A stretch of DNA of 64,000 nucleotides, taken from positions 48,215-112,214 of the forward strand of contig JASJFT010000149.1 in the NCBI GenBank assembly GCA_030770425.1, given 5' to 3'. This stretch comes from Darksidea phi (taxonomy: Eukaryota > Ascomycota > Dothideomycetes > Pleosporales > Lentitheciaceae). The notes under the pieces were generated by a model. That model searched no databases. It was not told the DNA's origin and saw nothing but the letters and a program-made list of their open reading frames with translations. Of the stretch, positions 54,701 to 64,000 are shown one piece after another (position 1 is the stretch's first letter; each line of letters begins with the position of its first letter). Made by a program: the position numbers and the translations under genes.

Positions 54701-55090
54701 ATGCGGCTTTCAGCTACCGTTCTCGCTTTCGTTCTCGCCTTCGGCGCCCAAACCTCAGCTCTCGGTATCAACTGCCGAGGCAGCAGCAACTGCGGCCTAG
54801 TCAGTGCATCCCTCCAAGATGTCATCAACGCCGCTCAAGGAGCCGGCGACTTCCACGTCTTCCAGAATGGCGAGCATGTTGGATGTGCTCAGGGTGGAGG
54901 TACTGCTCAGGGATCTCTTTGCGCTTTCCCTCAGGGCACTTCAGGCGGCATTGAGGGTTGGAAGGCCAAGCAGCTATTGGGTTTCATCAGGGATCACGGG
55001 TGTGGGAGATGTGGAAGTGTGCCGGTCAACTTCCCTAATGACAACGATGTTAATTCTGCGGGCCAATTGACCGTTAACTGGGTCAGGTGA
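54701..55090 (+). CDS. KP4-type killer-toxin-like small secreted protein
   Basis: A single exon of 129 residues. A signal peptide of about 20 residues (MRLSATVLAFVLAFGAQTSA) precedes a mature region starting LGINCRGSSNCGL. Six cysteines lie in the mature part, and the KP4-fold hallmarks are the INCRGSSNC start, a central Gly-rich FQNGEHVGC segment and a helix ending in RDHGCGRCGSVPVNF. KP4 was described as a killer toxin of a maize-smut virus, which acts on calcium channels of sensitive cells. Chromosomal KP4-like genes are common in ascomycetes, and their activity is mostly untested. This copy appears intact. It lies between inverted repeat-Y copies. Antagonism of competing fungi or a role at the host surface is inference only. 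Confidence 0.88.
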   Translation: MRLSATVLAFVLAFGAQTSALGINCRGSSNCGLVSASLQDVINAAQGAGDFHVFQNGEHVGCAQGGGTAQGSLCAFPQGTSGGIEGWKAKQLLGFIRDHGCGRCGSVPVNFPNDNDVNSAGQLTVNWVR

Positions 55091-55354
55091 TCGACTTGAG
55101 AAGCTATGGAACGGCAAAGCTTTCAAAACGTCATGGTAGCTTGCCCTCCTCGAACAGGATAGGATGAAGAAGTTGTGACCTTATGAGGTGGACGGCGGTA
55201 GAATATGGTCTCTAAACATCATTTGCGATTCAAACTCATTGAACAATGTATCTATCTTAACGCTGGCCTCGACCTCAATCATTATCTTAATCAACTTGTA
55301 CTGCCACAGGTCTTATAGATCCGGCCATATCTAAAATCAGTTACCTTACCGAAA
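55091..55354. terminator. 3' flank of the KP4-like gene
   Basis: Non-coding DNA following the stop at 55090. No distinct polyadenylation signal is assigned. The flank leads into the tandem repeat at 55355. Confidence 0.25.
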
Positions 55355-55425
55355 TCAGTATCAGGCTTAGTAACAGGCTCAGTAACAGGCTCAGTAACAG
55401 GCCTAGTATCGAGCTCAGCAGCTGG
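55355..55425 (+). repeat. Short tandem repeat of aggctcagtaac
   Basis: Four to six imperfect copies of a 12-bp unit (aggctcagtaac, with variants aggcttagtaac and aggcctagtatc) stand in a row between the KP4-like gene and repeat X. Unit differences are mainly single transitions. Confidence 0.8.
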
Positions 55426-55541
55426 CCTATATCAAGCTTGGTATTAGACTAGCCTATTGATAACTCGCTTCGCCATCCAATTTCCGTTTTACGAAACCTT
55501 AGATTGTTTATATTATTATTTTTACTTAATCTTCCATAATT

Positions 55542-55626
55542 ATCGAATGAGTATCAGCCATCGCGTCGTCACACTCGCGGAATAACCTAAATAAGTAATA
55601 TAAAGAAGCATTCCGTCCCGAATACC
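55542..55626 (-). repeat. Dispersed repeat X, inverted copy
   Basis: On the minus strand: ggtattcgggacggaatgct, then aggttattccgcgagtgtga and cgacgcgatggctgatactc. This matches 35041-35131 across about 85 bp and the 45122 core. It directly abuts repeat Y but in the opposite orientation, unlike the order at 34635-35131. X and Y are therefore separate modules or were rearranged. Confidence 0.7.
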
Positions 55627-55659
55627 TTAAAGGCTTATATTACGGTATAACTATAAGGG

Positions 55660-55840
55660 TCATTTCTCGTCCAGCGCCTCAATGTTCGAAACATCACCTC
55701 GTCGGTATTACTGTGTACAGCTCTACAGCTCTATTATCGTGTATAAGGTGTGGGTATAGCACCTCTACTGTGTACAAACTCCTACTGTGTTTCGTGCGGA
55801 CCTTCTAAAGAGACTCCCACTATGCAAATCCAAATCAAAT
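55660..55840 (+). repeat. Dispersed repeat Y, direct copy
   Basis: About 180 bp matching the inverted copy at 53385-53560 (shared phrases aaggtgtgggtatag, tgtacaaactcctact, gcggacctt, gagactccca, tgcaaatccaaa). Most mismatches are transitions. With the 53385 copy it brackets the KP4-like gene in inverted orientation, about 2.1 kb apart. Confidence 0.75.
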
Positions 55841-56088
55841 AACTAGTAGCTTGATGGAGTTAGATTGGAGCGACTAGCAATTACGTTACTTCAATCGTAT
55901 AGGCGGAATTATATCGAGGCTCTGCTAACGTAATAATGGTGTTGTATTTGTCACGTGACTTCCCATACACGCAATTACATCTAGTCAGGGTCCTTGGACC
56001 ATTACCCACACAAAATATACTTCGGATAATCCTATCCTTAGATATGGGTCGCTAGTTCGTGAACAGATTTTCCATTGACATTTACTAT

Positions 56089-57073
56089 CTATGTAGGCCA
56101 AGCAGCTCTTGGCGCGGCCCGGAGTGAAATCTCGGTTCCTTTGCTCTTGATCGGAACCGCAGGGGCGGGGGTGTTTTGAACTCTCGAGCCCTGCGTCAGC
56201 TCAATATTGCTTTCCGAGGGTGAAGGCGCGCGTTGACCACGGTCTTGATTTCCACGGCTGTAACTGGAGCTGCGGCGCGAGTATTGCAGCGTTGTGCGCA
56301 GTTCATTCAGGATGGTGAACTCCATGCGCAACTTGATACCATAAACGCACGGCTTGTAGTGGCCCTGGACGTAAAAGAGGCTCGAGTAGCAGAGTCCGAT
56401 CAGGCTGATATCGAGGCATATGATGAGGATGTTGATCATGATGAGATGATGGAACACGCGGCGGTTCGTTGTCGCATTATCGTGCAGCGGGGCAATTCTC
56501 TTCAGATGAAGACGCGTTTCGCGGATATACAACAGCGAGAGAAATGTCTCCTGGGCGAAAAATACGGCTAGCTGGACCTTGTCCCAGGAAAGGTTCGGTT
56601 TGGTAAGCTTCGATGCTAGCACCGATTGCTGATGGCTGGTTAGGAATGGGCACTGGGTTGGGGAAACGCAAGCTCACAGCGAGCACGCCGACAACCACTG
56701 TCGGGATCGAAAAGGCGATGGTGTTGAAGACGATCAAGTACAGCACCCAGCGCAGCCTCGCCGGCTCTATGAACAGATGCAGCCTCGAATATAGCACGAA
56801 AGACTGCGGAACCACTAGGATCCACCAGCTGAGGTAGATGACAGTGATGGAGCCCGGGGTCGGCTTCCATACGCCAAAGTTCACTAGCAGGATGACTAAT
56901 GGCTGGGTAAGGACGCCCCACGAGCATAGCAGCACGCTCCAGAAATACAGGCCGTGGCGACGCATGCCGGCGACGAACAGGCGCACGTTCAGCTCGACGG
57001 CAATGTACCAGGAGATGCCAGCGAAGGCGGCCGAGATCATGGCCGTCGGCAGGTCATCTTTGAGATCAGCCAT
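56089..57073 (-). CDS. Fungal seven-helix membrane protein of unknown function
   Basis: Exons 56678-57073 and 56089-56628 join across a 49-bp intron (GTGAGC donor, CATCAG acceptor) to 311 residues. Seven hydrophobic helices can be counted from WYIAVELNVRLFVAG onward, including YFWSVLLCSWGVLTQPLVIL, TVIYLSWWILVVPQSFVLYS and IMINILIICLDISLIGLCYS. The cytosolic tail is Ser/Arg-rich (TTLQYSRRSSSYSRG) and contains NTPAPAVPIKSKG. The layout is that of the fungal integral membrane families (DUF7703/PTH11-like rhodopsin-type) sometimes proposed as receptors. There is no CFEM domain. The start at 57073 has a clean context. The role is unknown. Confidence 0.78.
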
Positions 57074-57452
57074 GGGGGGCGGGGGACGGGCGCGGGAGCC
57101 GCCGCGGGAACGAGAGGAAGAAAGCGCAAGAAGCGATTGAATACAGCAGCGAGGCTGCCTTTAATCTCATGCCATCCTTCATGCATTGGTGCTCAGCATA
57201 GGAAATAAGCTGTCCCGAAGGGAAGGTGGCACAAGGCGCCATGCCTAGTTCCACGCTGCCGTGTAACTTGGCCATGGATCTGGTAGGGCATATAAATTAA
57301 TTAGCTATGCGGCGCTACACCTTCCGGGCTCCTTTCGTACTTCGGAATCCGATCCTCCCTCCCCACCCTCCGACGTCATACTACTTGCCGCTGCGATTGG
57401 CGCATGAGGTAACTGCCCCGCTCATCCTGCATCGGCGCACCCAAGGCTGACG

Positions 57453-58019
57453 ATGCAATTCTCGTCACTATACATAGTGCTCTCGCTGCTCCTCCTGCTC
57501 GCAGTCTTGCCTCGCACACCCAGCACAACTGCCACCATGACGACCGACAACATCAATTCGCGCTCTGCCGATGAAATTATCAAACGGCTCAATCTCACGC
57601 CGCACCCCGAGAAGGGCTTCTTCGTCGAGACATATCGCGATGTTACTGCTGACAGCAATAACCGCTCCTACAGTACCGCCATCTACTACTTACTCGAAGG
57701 CCGCGACAATGTCTCCCATTGGCACCGCGTCGATGCGACCGAGGTGTGGCACTACTACGCCGGCGCGCCGTTGACGCTCGAGCTCGCCTACCCAACCAAC
57801 ACTTCGTCTCCCGATTCGAAGCCCAAGTACGATCTGAAGCGGAAAACGCTCGGCCAGCAAATCTTTGGGGACCAAGAGCCGCAGGTTGTAATCGACAGGC
57901 ATGTCTGGCAGCGCGCAAGGAGCCTGGGAGAGTGGACGCTGGTGGGATGTACCGTCGCGCCAGCGTTCGTCCCAAGTGGCTTCGAGATGTCGCCGCCTGG
58001 TTGGGAGCCTAACCAGTGA
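57453..58019 (+). CDS. DUF985 (RmlC-like) cupin protein
   Basis: A single exon of 188 residues. The DUF985 cupin pattern is clear: IIKRLNLTPHPEKGFFVETY, YSTAIYYLLEGRDNVSHWHR (cupin metal-binding His pair), ATEVWHYYAGAPLTL and FVPSGFEMSPPGWEP at the end. Members are small cytosolic or secreted beta-barrel proteins, some related to sugar epimerase folds; the activity is mostly unknown. Two starts compete. ATG 57453 gives a hydrophobic signal-peptide-like leader (SLYIVLSLLLLLAVLP). ATG 57537 has a textbook context (gccaccatga) and would give a 160-residue cytosolic form. The divergent membrane-protein gene starts 380 bp away. Confidence 0.85.
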   Translation: MQFSSLYIVLSLLLLLAVLPRTPSTTATMTTDNINSRSADEIIKRLNLTPHPEKGFFVETYRDVTADSNNRSYSTAIYYLLEGRDNVSHWHRVDATEVWHYYAGAPLTLELAYPTNTSSPDSKPKYDLKRKTLGQQIFGDQEPQVVIDRHVWQRARSLGEWTLVGCTVAPAFVPSGFEMSPPGWEPNQ

Positions 58020-58643
58020 TGGGATACAGTGCTTGGGTCGGATGTCATTAGGGCGTGAATGCTACAAGCTACGGTTAGGGTTATTCTTGGCCTGGATGAG
58101 AAAGCCCTTCCCCAATCGGCATGTACAACCTCTAGATTTGGTAGTGAATTTCCTTTTGGCCTGTGTTTTGCGTAAGATAAGTGCGCATGTGCTGTGGTAT
58201 ACATAACAATCCGGGGCGGGCTCATGTGTCAACCAGAATAGTACACAGTCACGTGCATGCACCTAAGGTAGTAGCTGAATCAGCTCAGTTGGCTGGATCT
58301 TTATCGATAGTGTACCTCGCAAAACAACATCGTGAGAAAGGACAATCCGATGCCATTCCTCTCTTAGGACTTCGATTTTCTGGATGTCTTCGTACGTGAT
58401 CTTCACAACGGCCTTTCTTAGTTTTAATATGCTGCTTACTGTCATCTCTTCACCGATGGATGTGCCAAGTATGCACGCTGCACCGCTAAGAGTCTATCGG
58501 GCGTATGCAGCCTTGATTAGAATATCACCATCGAGAACTACCGACAGCAGAATGAGCACTTTGTTCTAGGTCGAGCATATATAGAATCCTCGCCTCTGTC
58601 CTGCGACGACGATACAAGGCGCCAACTGTAAACGCGAAGCAAC
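58020..58643. other. Intergenic, upstream of the FAD oxidase
   Basis: About 0.6 kb without a supported gene. A TATA-like gcatatatag lies at 58575-58584, about 60 bp before the oxidase ATG, in the position expected for a core promoter. Confidence 0.45.
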
Positions 58644-60716
58644 ATGACTGCAACTTTTCTTATCACCGCTGTTCTTTTCGCTTCTTTTGCGTTTGGGACC
58701 AAAATCTCAGTGCATGCAGCTGCGGAAACAATTACCGCTTCTCCCGTCGGCGGAGCTTCGCTATTCGACTATGAGAAAGTCCAATTTACAGACGCCGTGC
58801 TCGAACGCCTCAAGAACGACAGCGCTGCAAAAAACATCGCCAACTTGGTCGTGTTTGGAAGTAACAACTCGGTTCCGTCACCTGCCGAATGCAAGACTTA
58901 TCCTGACGATGCGCTGTGGCCGGCTAAAGCGGTATGGGATTCCTTCAGTTCGTTGGCTGGTGACGCACTCATCCCTGCTGTCCCGATCGCATCAGTTTGC
59001 TACGACTCGGAATGGGGGGAAAAAGATCTAACAAAATGTAACGCTCTGATTGATGAGTTCGTGAAGCCACCGATTCAGTAAGTCCTTTATCCTTCGACAT
59101 CTACGACGAATATCACGCTCATCTGTTTGCAGCGAGAATCATCCATCCTCCGTAATGTGGCCGGTTTACCAAGGCAGAACGTGCATGGCTCGAAATAATA
59201 CCACGCCTGTGGATACATGTACCCTCGGCGGATATCCAGTGTATGCCCTAAACATCTCCAACGTGGCGCAAATTCAGTTAGCCTTGAACTTTGCACGCAA
59301 TCTCAATCTGCGCCTTGTCATTAAGAACACTGGGCACGATTATTTGGGGAAGTCTTCTGGCGCTGGAGCTCTGAGTTTATGGATGCACAATCTCAAAGAT
59401 ATCGAGTTCCTGCCCAAGTTTACAACAAAGAACTACTCCGGAAAAGCTTTCAAGGTCGGCGCCGGCGTTACCGTTCAGGAAATATATAGAGCTGCACACG
59501 CCAAGGCTACTTCAGTCCAAGGCGGTATTTGTGAGGCAAGAACCCATCAATGCTTAAGATTAAAGCGACTGGCTGACTTTCAATAAAGAGCGTGGGGTAT
59601 GTGGGCGGATATCTCCAAGGAGGTGGCCACAACCCTTTGAGCGGATACTATGGCATGGCTGCAGACTCAGTGCTTGCCTACCAAGTTATCACTGCAGACG
59701 GCCGCTTTGTAACTGCCTCCGAGACATCTCACTCCGACCTCTTCTGGGCCTTGCGTGGTGGAGGCGGCGGCACATATGGCGTCGTAACCTCTGCTATAGT
59801 AAAAGCCCACCCAGACATGCCTACTGTACACACCACCTTCGTCCTCGGCAACAAGACTGATGGCTCGCAAACAGTGTCTGCCGAAAAGTTCTACGATATG
59901 TTGGAGTTCTTCTGGAAGCGGTTCCCTACATACACCGATGCAGGAACTTACTCCTTCTTCACTATCTCCAGTACCTCTGGGCAGCTCACGCTTACAATGC
60001 GGTCTTGGTTCGCACCAGGCCATACCAAGGAGTCCTTCGACAACCTGTCCAAGCCTTTTTTCGACAAAGTCTCAGAACTCGGCATACCTTTCCAATCGCC
60101 CCTCAACACCACATACTTTGACCACTACTTCGATGCCTACTGGGCCGCCTGGGGCGAAAACAAATGGCCCCTCGGTATCGCCACCTCCCTCCCCGGAAAC
60201 CGCCTCATTCCCAGATCGCACTGGGACGACAAATCCAAACTTGCAACAACATGGAAGTTAGTCCGCACGCATCTTGAGCATGCCCGACGTTTCGTCGCCT
60301 ACTTTCAGGCCCCTCAAAATCGGCAAAACGTAGATAACGGTGTCGCGTCAGCGTGGCGAAAGACGCAGGTCTTCCTCATCACGGCGACGCCCAAGTTCGC
60401 AGAAAACGCGTCAGTAGCTGAGATTGCCGCGGCGAATAAGGAGCTGCATGAAGTGATTTTGCAGCCTTGGAGAGATATCACGCCGGCGAGTGAAGGTGGC
60501 GGCTCGTATCTAAATGAGGGGTCGGTTGATGAGCCCAATTGGCGGGATGATTATTATGGAGCACCGTATGAGAGGTTGTTAAAGATCAAGAAACAATATG
60601 ACCCTACGAGTTTGTTCTACGCTACTACTGCTGTCGGTAGCGAGGAGTGGGAGGTTAGGGATAAGGAGGTGGGTTACACGACGCAGAATGGGAAGTTATG
60701 CAGAGTGAAAGCTTGA
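58644..60716 (+). CDS. Secreted FAD-linked (berberine-bridge-type) oxidoreductase
   Basis: Three exons (58644-59077, 59133-59535, 59589-60716) give 654 residues. A signal peptide (TATFLITAVLFASFAFG) leads to a PCMH-type FAD domain. Both covalent FAD attachment sites are present: His213 in KNTGHDYLGKSSGAGALSLW and Cys278 in VQGGICESVGYVGGYLQGGG. The C-terminal BBE segment reads DDYYGAPYERLLKIKKQYDP then LFYATTAVGSEEW. The family oxidises sugars, alcohols or alkaloid-type substrates with release of hydrogen peroxide. Intron 2 must be read as GC-AG (GAG/GCAAGA...AATAAAG/AGC), the only reading that joins GGIC to SVGYVGG in frame. Several N-glycosylation sites are present. Confidence 0.88.
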
Positions 60717-61516
60717 GGAAAAGTGCTGGGTTCTATAATGCGGGTGTTAAGTTATCAACCACGGCACTAGTCACAAAAAAAGATATAAGCTAAGAATGCT
60801 TTTTGATCCCTTGGAGAGAGAGATGAAGCAGAATCCTCAGGCACCGAGGCGGAGAAGATATGGGATTTATCAGGTTAGCTCATATAGCTACCCCTGCTCT
60901 TAAGCCTCATACACGTATATAAACGACTCTCCTACAGAGCTATTACGATTAACGCAATCTCACACATCTACATCCTCACAGTGATATACAGTGATTCACA
61001 CTGTAACAGGATTACATAGACATGCTTAGTCCGTTACGGTTCGGTTTGATACGAATCCGTTTACGCCGCTCCTTACGAAGAGTTGAGGGAGTAAAATTGG
61101 CGGATTGAAGCTTTAGTCTAGATCTTCTCGCAATAGTTTTACACATAAACAAGCTTTGGTGCTTTGGTGCACAACTGAATCTAAGTATTATACTTCTAGT
61201 CGTCTTCATTATGCAATGTCTATAATTGAGATGGTCCTACTGCATCCGAAGCGCACTATAAGCCGTATTAAGTCATTCTAAACGATTAATTCATAGTGGC
61301 TTGAGAGGAGTCCAGGCACCCTTTGCCAGGTATAATATTTGATATACTACTAAAAAGACAGTAGTCTATACCTAGCACGAACTGCAACGCTGGACCCTTG
61401 GAACAACGTACAGCATCGTTTCGCACACATCCTCTATTAACCGGCTTCCCACCAACAGCGTTCCGCTCGATCGGCCACCCATCCACTGGTCAACCGGTAA
61501 CCTCAGCTGTTAGCAC
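60717..61516. other. Intergenic, AT-rich in part
   Basis: About 0.8 kb with no supported gene. The middle (about 60860-61340) is AT-rich with stops in every frame and may be another decayed repeat, but it matches none of the other repeats in the window that I can see. Confidence 0.45.
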
Positions 61517-62584
61517 TTACCTTGGGCGCCTTTCCACCTTCTTCCGCTGCCACCAATCAAACCAATCCCACCAACGACCATTGCCATCGTCGTAGTCACT
61601 ATCATCATCTTCGTCGTCGTCATCATCGTCATCGTCCGGATCTTGGGTGGGTGTGGGCCTCGGTGGACGGAGCGTAGAGGTGCGCGAAGGAAGGCTGATA
61701 AGTGTGCTAGAGAGCTGGGGAGTACGGGTAGTGGTGGTCGGCCTTGATGAGATTGGAGGGATGGTTGGCCTTGAGGGAGTGGTTGTCGGGGGTGTGGGCT
61801 TGGGCGGGGAAGGAGTCGATATAGACGATGCGGTAGGGATTGTCGGAAGCGAGAAGCTTGGGAGTGGGCCGCCAGTGGGCGTAAATGTCGGACGGGGAAC
61901 CGGGATAGAGGGTAAACCCGTTGAGCTGACTGACGGAAAAAGCGAAGTTGCGTTTGAGAAACTTGGTACCGGTTGAACGGTGGGAATGAACGATGGAAGC
62001 GGTACCGTGATAGTTGTCGTGTTCACTGCTGGTGGAGTGGGCAGTGGTATCGCAGAGGTGTTCAGCGCTGGGAGAGTAGGAATTGGAACAGTCGGCAATG
62101 TAGTATTTATAGGATTTGTGAGCGGAGTCGAAATCACTGTAGAAGTTGACGTATTCAAAGGAGGTAGTGTAAGCGACGATATCGGGACCAAGCCGGTCGA
62201 GAGCGGGATGGATGGTCGAATTGAAAGCGATGGCGAAGGAATGGAGCTTCTACTAGACGTTGATACGTTGACCGATGGAACGGGTATGCTGACGGAAGGC
62301 GGAAAAGGCGGTGGGAAAGCTGAAGTTGGATCAGCAATGGTAGTGTTGATCGGAGGTGCCGGGATGATCGTTGGTGTTAGCAGTGGAGAGCGCGAAGTGA
62401 TTCCGGTCGGTAGCGGGACCCTTGATGGTGGAATTGAAGGAGGAGGCAGCACTGAGAAACCAATCGACGCGGAGGGTAGAGGGGGGATGGAAGGAGGAAT
62501 TCCCGAAGGGCGACTCCAAGTCGTGTTCTGTGCAGCCGCCATAGCGCACAGGCCGAGTGCCAGCAGTGATCCTCCCGCAAACAT
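61517..62584 (-). CDS. Secreted Pro/Ser/Thr-rich mucin-like protein with poly-Asp and Trp-rich tail
   Basis: One frame of 355 residues. A signal peptide (MFAGGSLLALGLCAMAAAQ) is followed by about 290 residues almost entirely Pro, Ser, Thr, Ile, Leu and Val, with many NTT/NTS sites, the look of a heavily O-glycosylated stalk. A run of Asp (about 312-330, DDDDDDDDEDDDSDYDDG) follows, then an aromatic-basic tail (RWWDWFDWWQRKKVERRPR). There is no GPI signal, since the tail is not hydrophobic. Codon-for-codon the stop TAA overlaps a perfect GTAAGT donor with CTAAC close behind, so another 3' exon is possible. It is likely a cell-wall or secreted surface protein. No family is recognised. Confidence 0.7.
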   Translation of the reverse strand: MFAGGSLLALGLCAMAAAQNTTWSRPSGIPPSIPPLPSASIGFSVLPPPSIPPSRVPLPTGITSRSPLLTPTIIPAPPINTTIADPTSAFPPPFPPSVSIPVPSVNVSTSSRSSIPSPSLSIRPSIPLSTGLVPISSLTLPPLNTSTSTVISTPLTNPINTTLPTVPIPTLPALNTSAIPLPTPPAVNTTTITVPLPSFIPTVQPVPSFSNATSLFPSVSSTGLPSIPVPRPTFTPTGGPLPSFSLPTIPTASSISTPSPPKPTPPTTTPSRPTIPPISSRPTTTTRTPQLSSTLISLPSRTSTLRPPRPTPTQDPDDDDDDDDEDDDSDYDDGNGRWWDWFDWWQRKKVERRPR

Positions 62585-63966
62585 CTTGACGGCGTATCCT
62601 CACGGCGCAACGACAAACGCGATGAATCTGCTACTGCCTCTCTGTTCCATCCCCACGGCGTAACCTCTTTATAGTCGTGAGTGGGCCTGTCACGTAGCCG
62701 ATCAACCGAACATACAGTACCTAGGGTAAGTCTAGTCCGTCAGTAGGATGATAATCCAAGAATTCGGAACAGCCGGGCCAATGGTCTTTTCTGCTTTCGG
62801 GTTCCAGGGTTATTTTGGATATGGAAGAATGCGAATTCGAAAGTATACCAACTTTTCGATGCACTGACGGTAGTACAACAGCCATTCGCGTACGAATGAA
62901 CTACATGGGTCATTACCTTTTTGAGAATGTTGAGATGCACATTGTATTGTATTACCGAAGATCTGCTATAACAAATAGAAGTGATGGAATGATTCCGTTC
63001 TCATGGCGCAAGATATTGTGCTAGCCATTCAGAAGTGTGAATGAAAAGCGACCGGAGAAAAATTTGGATCAATACTAGTGAGGCCGATTGAAGCGATACA
63101 TTTCGTGACCGTGAAGACGAAAACGCTGACCTTCGACGCCAATCTCGCACCATATCGGGCATTCCATGATGTCTACTTTAGGAATCGCAGACCAGCTTCC
63201 TCATGCAACATCAGATTAAGCTCAAAGCCCATCCTCGCTAATATGGAAAACGTCTGGCGATCCAACCCCCAATGCGGCTATTCATTCAACTTTTGTGATT
63301 ATCCGGACGAGCGGCCAAGTCCCGGCAATGGAAGCGGGTACTTTAAGTTTATTAAGGCACAACCATGCCATAATAAAGAATGCAGAATTCCGCACCAATC
63401 AAAGAACACCGTAATGTGAGTAGCAGGCGATTGAACAAGTGCCGACGTTCGCGGAAAAGGTCGGCAAATGATGCCGAGGTGGTTCATATGCCTTGCGCTT
63501 TTACTGACTCTAAACCATGGCGCTTACAACGTGTATAGCCACCCTGGCGGGCAGACCATTTCTTGCACTTTGCGTATGCGTAATTCAATAAAGGCCGATG
63601 TCGTTTTTGCAACACAACCAGACACCGTCTCTTATTAGACGGCGAGTTGAGATGGAAACCTTGTTTCACTACATCAACTAACTATGTATTCCCCTCATTT
63701 TACTGTTTAAGGGCCACTATGAACTGAATATGTCCCTGTTAAGCTTAGCGCGCCATGCCTAAAATATCGCAAGCTTTCCATAATTGTTTCCTAAACCCTG
63801 AACAAGGGAACTCGCCAAGCTGTAAAACGGTGCTTTCCCGCTTTTGAGCAATGTAAGATTGTTTCTTATTCTGGTTTCGTGAACATTTGAGACCTAGCAT
63901 TGCTACAATTTGTCTTAATTCTTAAAAGCAGAGTCAAGAATTGGATGAGGCTAATCTAACCCTTAC

Positions 63967-63968
<2 letters not shown>
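62585..63968. other. Right-end gene-poor DNA, unrecognised frames
   Basis: About 1.4 kb. Plus-strand frames at 62815-63024 (MEECEFESIPTFRCTDGSTT) and 63078-63419 (NVWRSNPQCGYSFNFCDYPD) have somewhat protein-like composition with Cys residues. Neither has a signal peptide, a convincing splice link or a known family. I leave them unannotated. Confidence 0.4.

Positions 63969-64000
<32 letters not shown>
63969..64000 (+). repeat. (AC)n microsatellite at the window edge
   Basis: Sixteen perfect AC dinucleotides run to the last base, so the true length extends beyond the window. Confidence 0.97.

Noticed and set aside
55355..55425. Row of short repeats considered as a CRISPR-like array
   Set aside because: Units are 12 bp with no spacers, in a eukaryotic genome; it is a simple tandem repeat.
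61647..62663. Plus-strand Gly/Val-rich frames
   Set aside because: Antisense readings of the Pro/Ser/Thr-rich gene; the minus strand has the signal peptide and N-glycosylation sites.

Overview
The window looks like nuclear DNA of a filamentous ascomycete (Pezizomycotina, most likely Dothideomycetes; the class is inference). Genes carry short introns of about 40-130 bp with GTRNGT donors and CTAAC/CTGAC-like branch sites. Families typical of moulds are present: POT peptide transporter, fungal P450, AA9 LPMO, KP4-like protein and HeLo domain. The AT-rich, transition-scarred repeat remnants look like repeat-induced point mutation (RIP).

Layout. 2-9 kb: a conserved membrane-anchored protein, then DUG2 (WD40 plus M20 peptidase, glutathione breakdown), convergent with a DJ-1/PfpI protein. 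11-15 kb: an HD-domain cyanamide-hydratase-like protein and a divergent pair of orphan genes. 15-17.4 kb: a PTR2 peptide transporter. 17.9-21.5 kb: a decayed stretch with three damaged genes (an F-box/2EXR-like remnant, a HeLo gene with a displaced N-terminus, and a frameshifted conserved fungal gene). 21.9-30.7 kb: a secreted M28 peptidase, a calpain with a tandem GRDGYN array, a broken GNAT remnant and a MYND-finger protein. 32-39 kb: three orphan membrane or tail-anchored proteins around an AT-rich repeat. 39.5-44.4 kb: a P450 and a two-exon orphan. 47.5-53 kb: an AA9 LPMO and a two-RRM protein separated by gene-poor DNA. 53-62.6 kb: a block rich in secretory products (KP4-like protein, 7-TM protein, DUF985 cupin, bicovalent FAD oxidase, mucin-like protein). 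Its KP4-like gene lies between inverted copies of a dispersed repeat.

There is no obvious biosynthetic cluster; most genes are stand-alone. Plausible functional links are peptide and glutathione use (DUG2, PTR2, M28) and a secretome-rich right-hand third. Splice sites were read by eye, requiring phase agreement and conserved protein context. Features marked as orphan have no function I can recognise.
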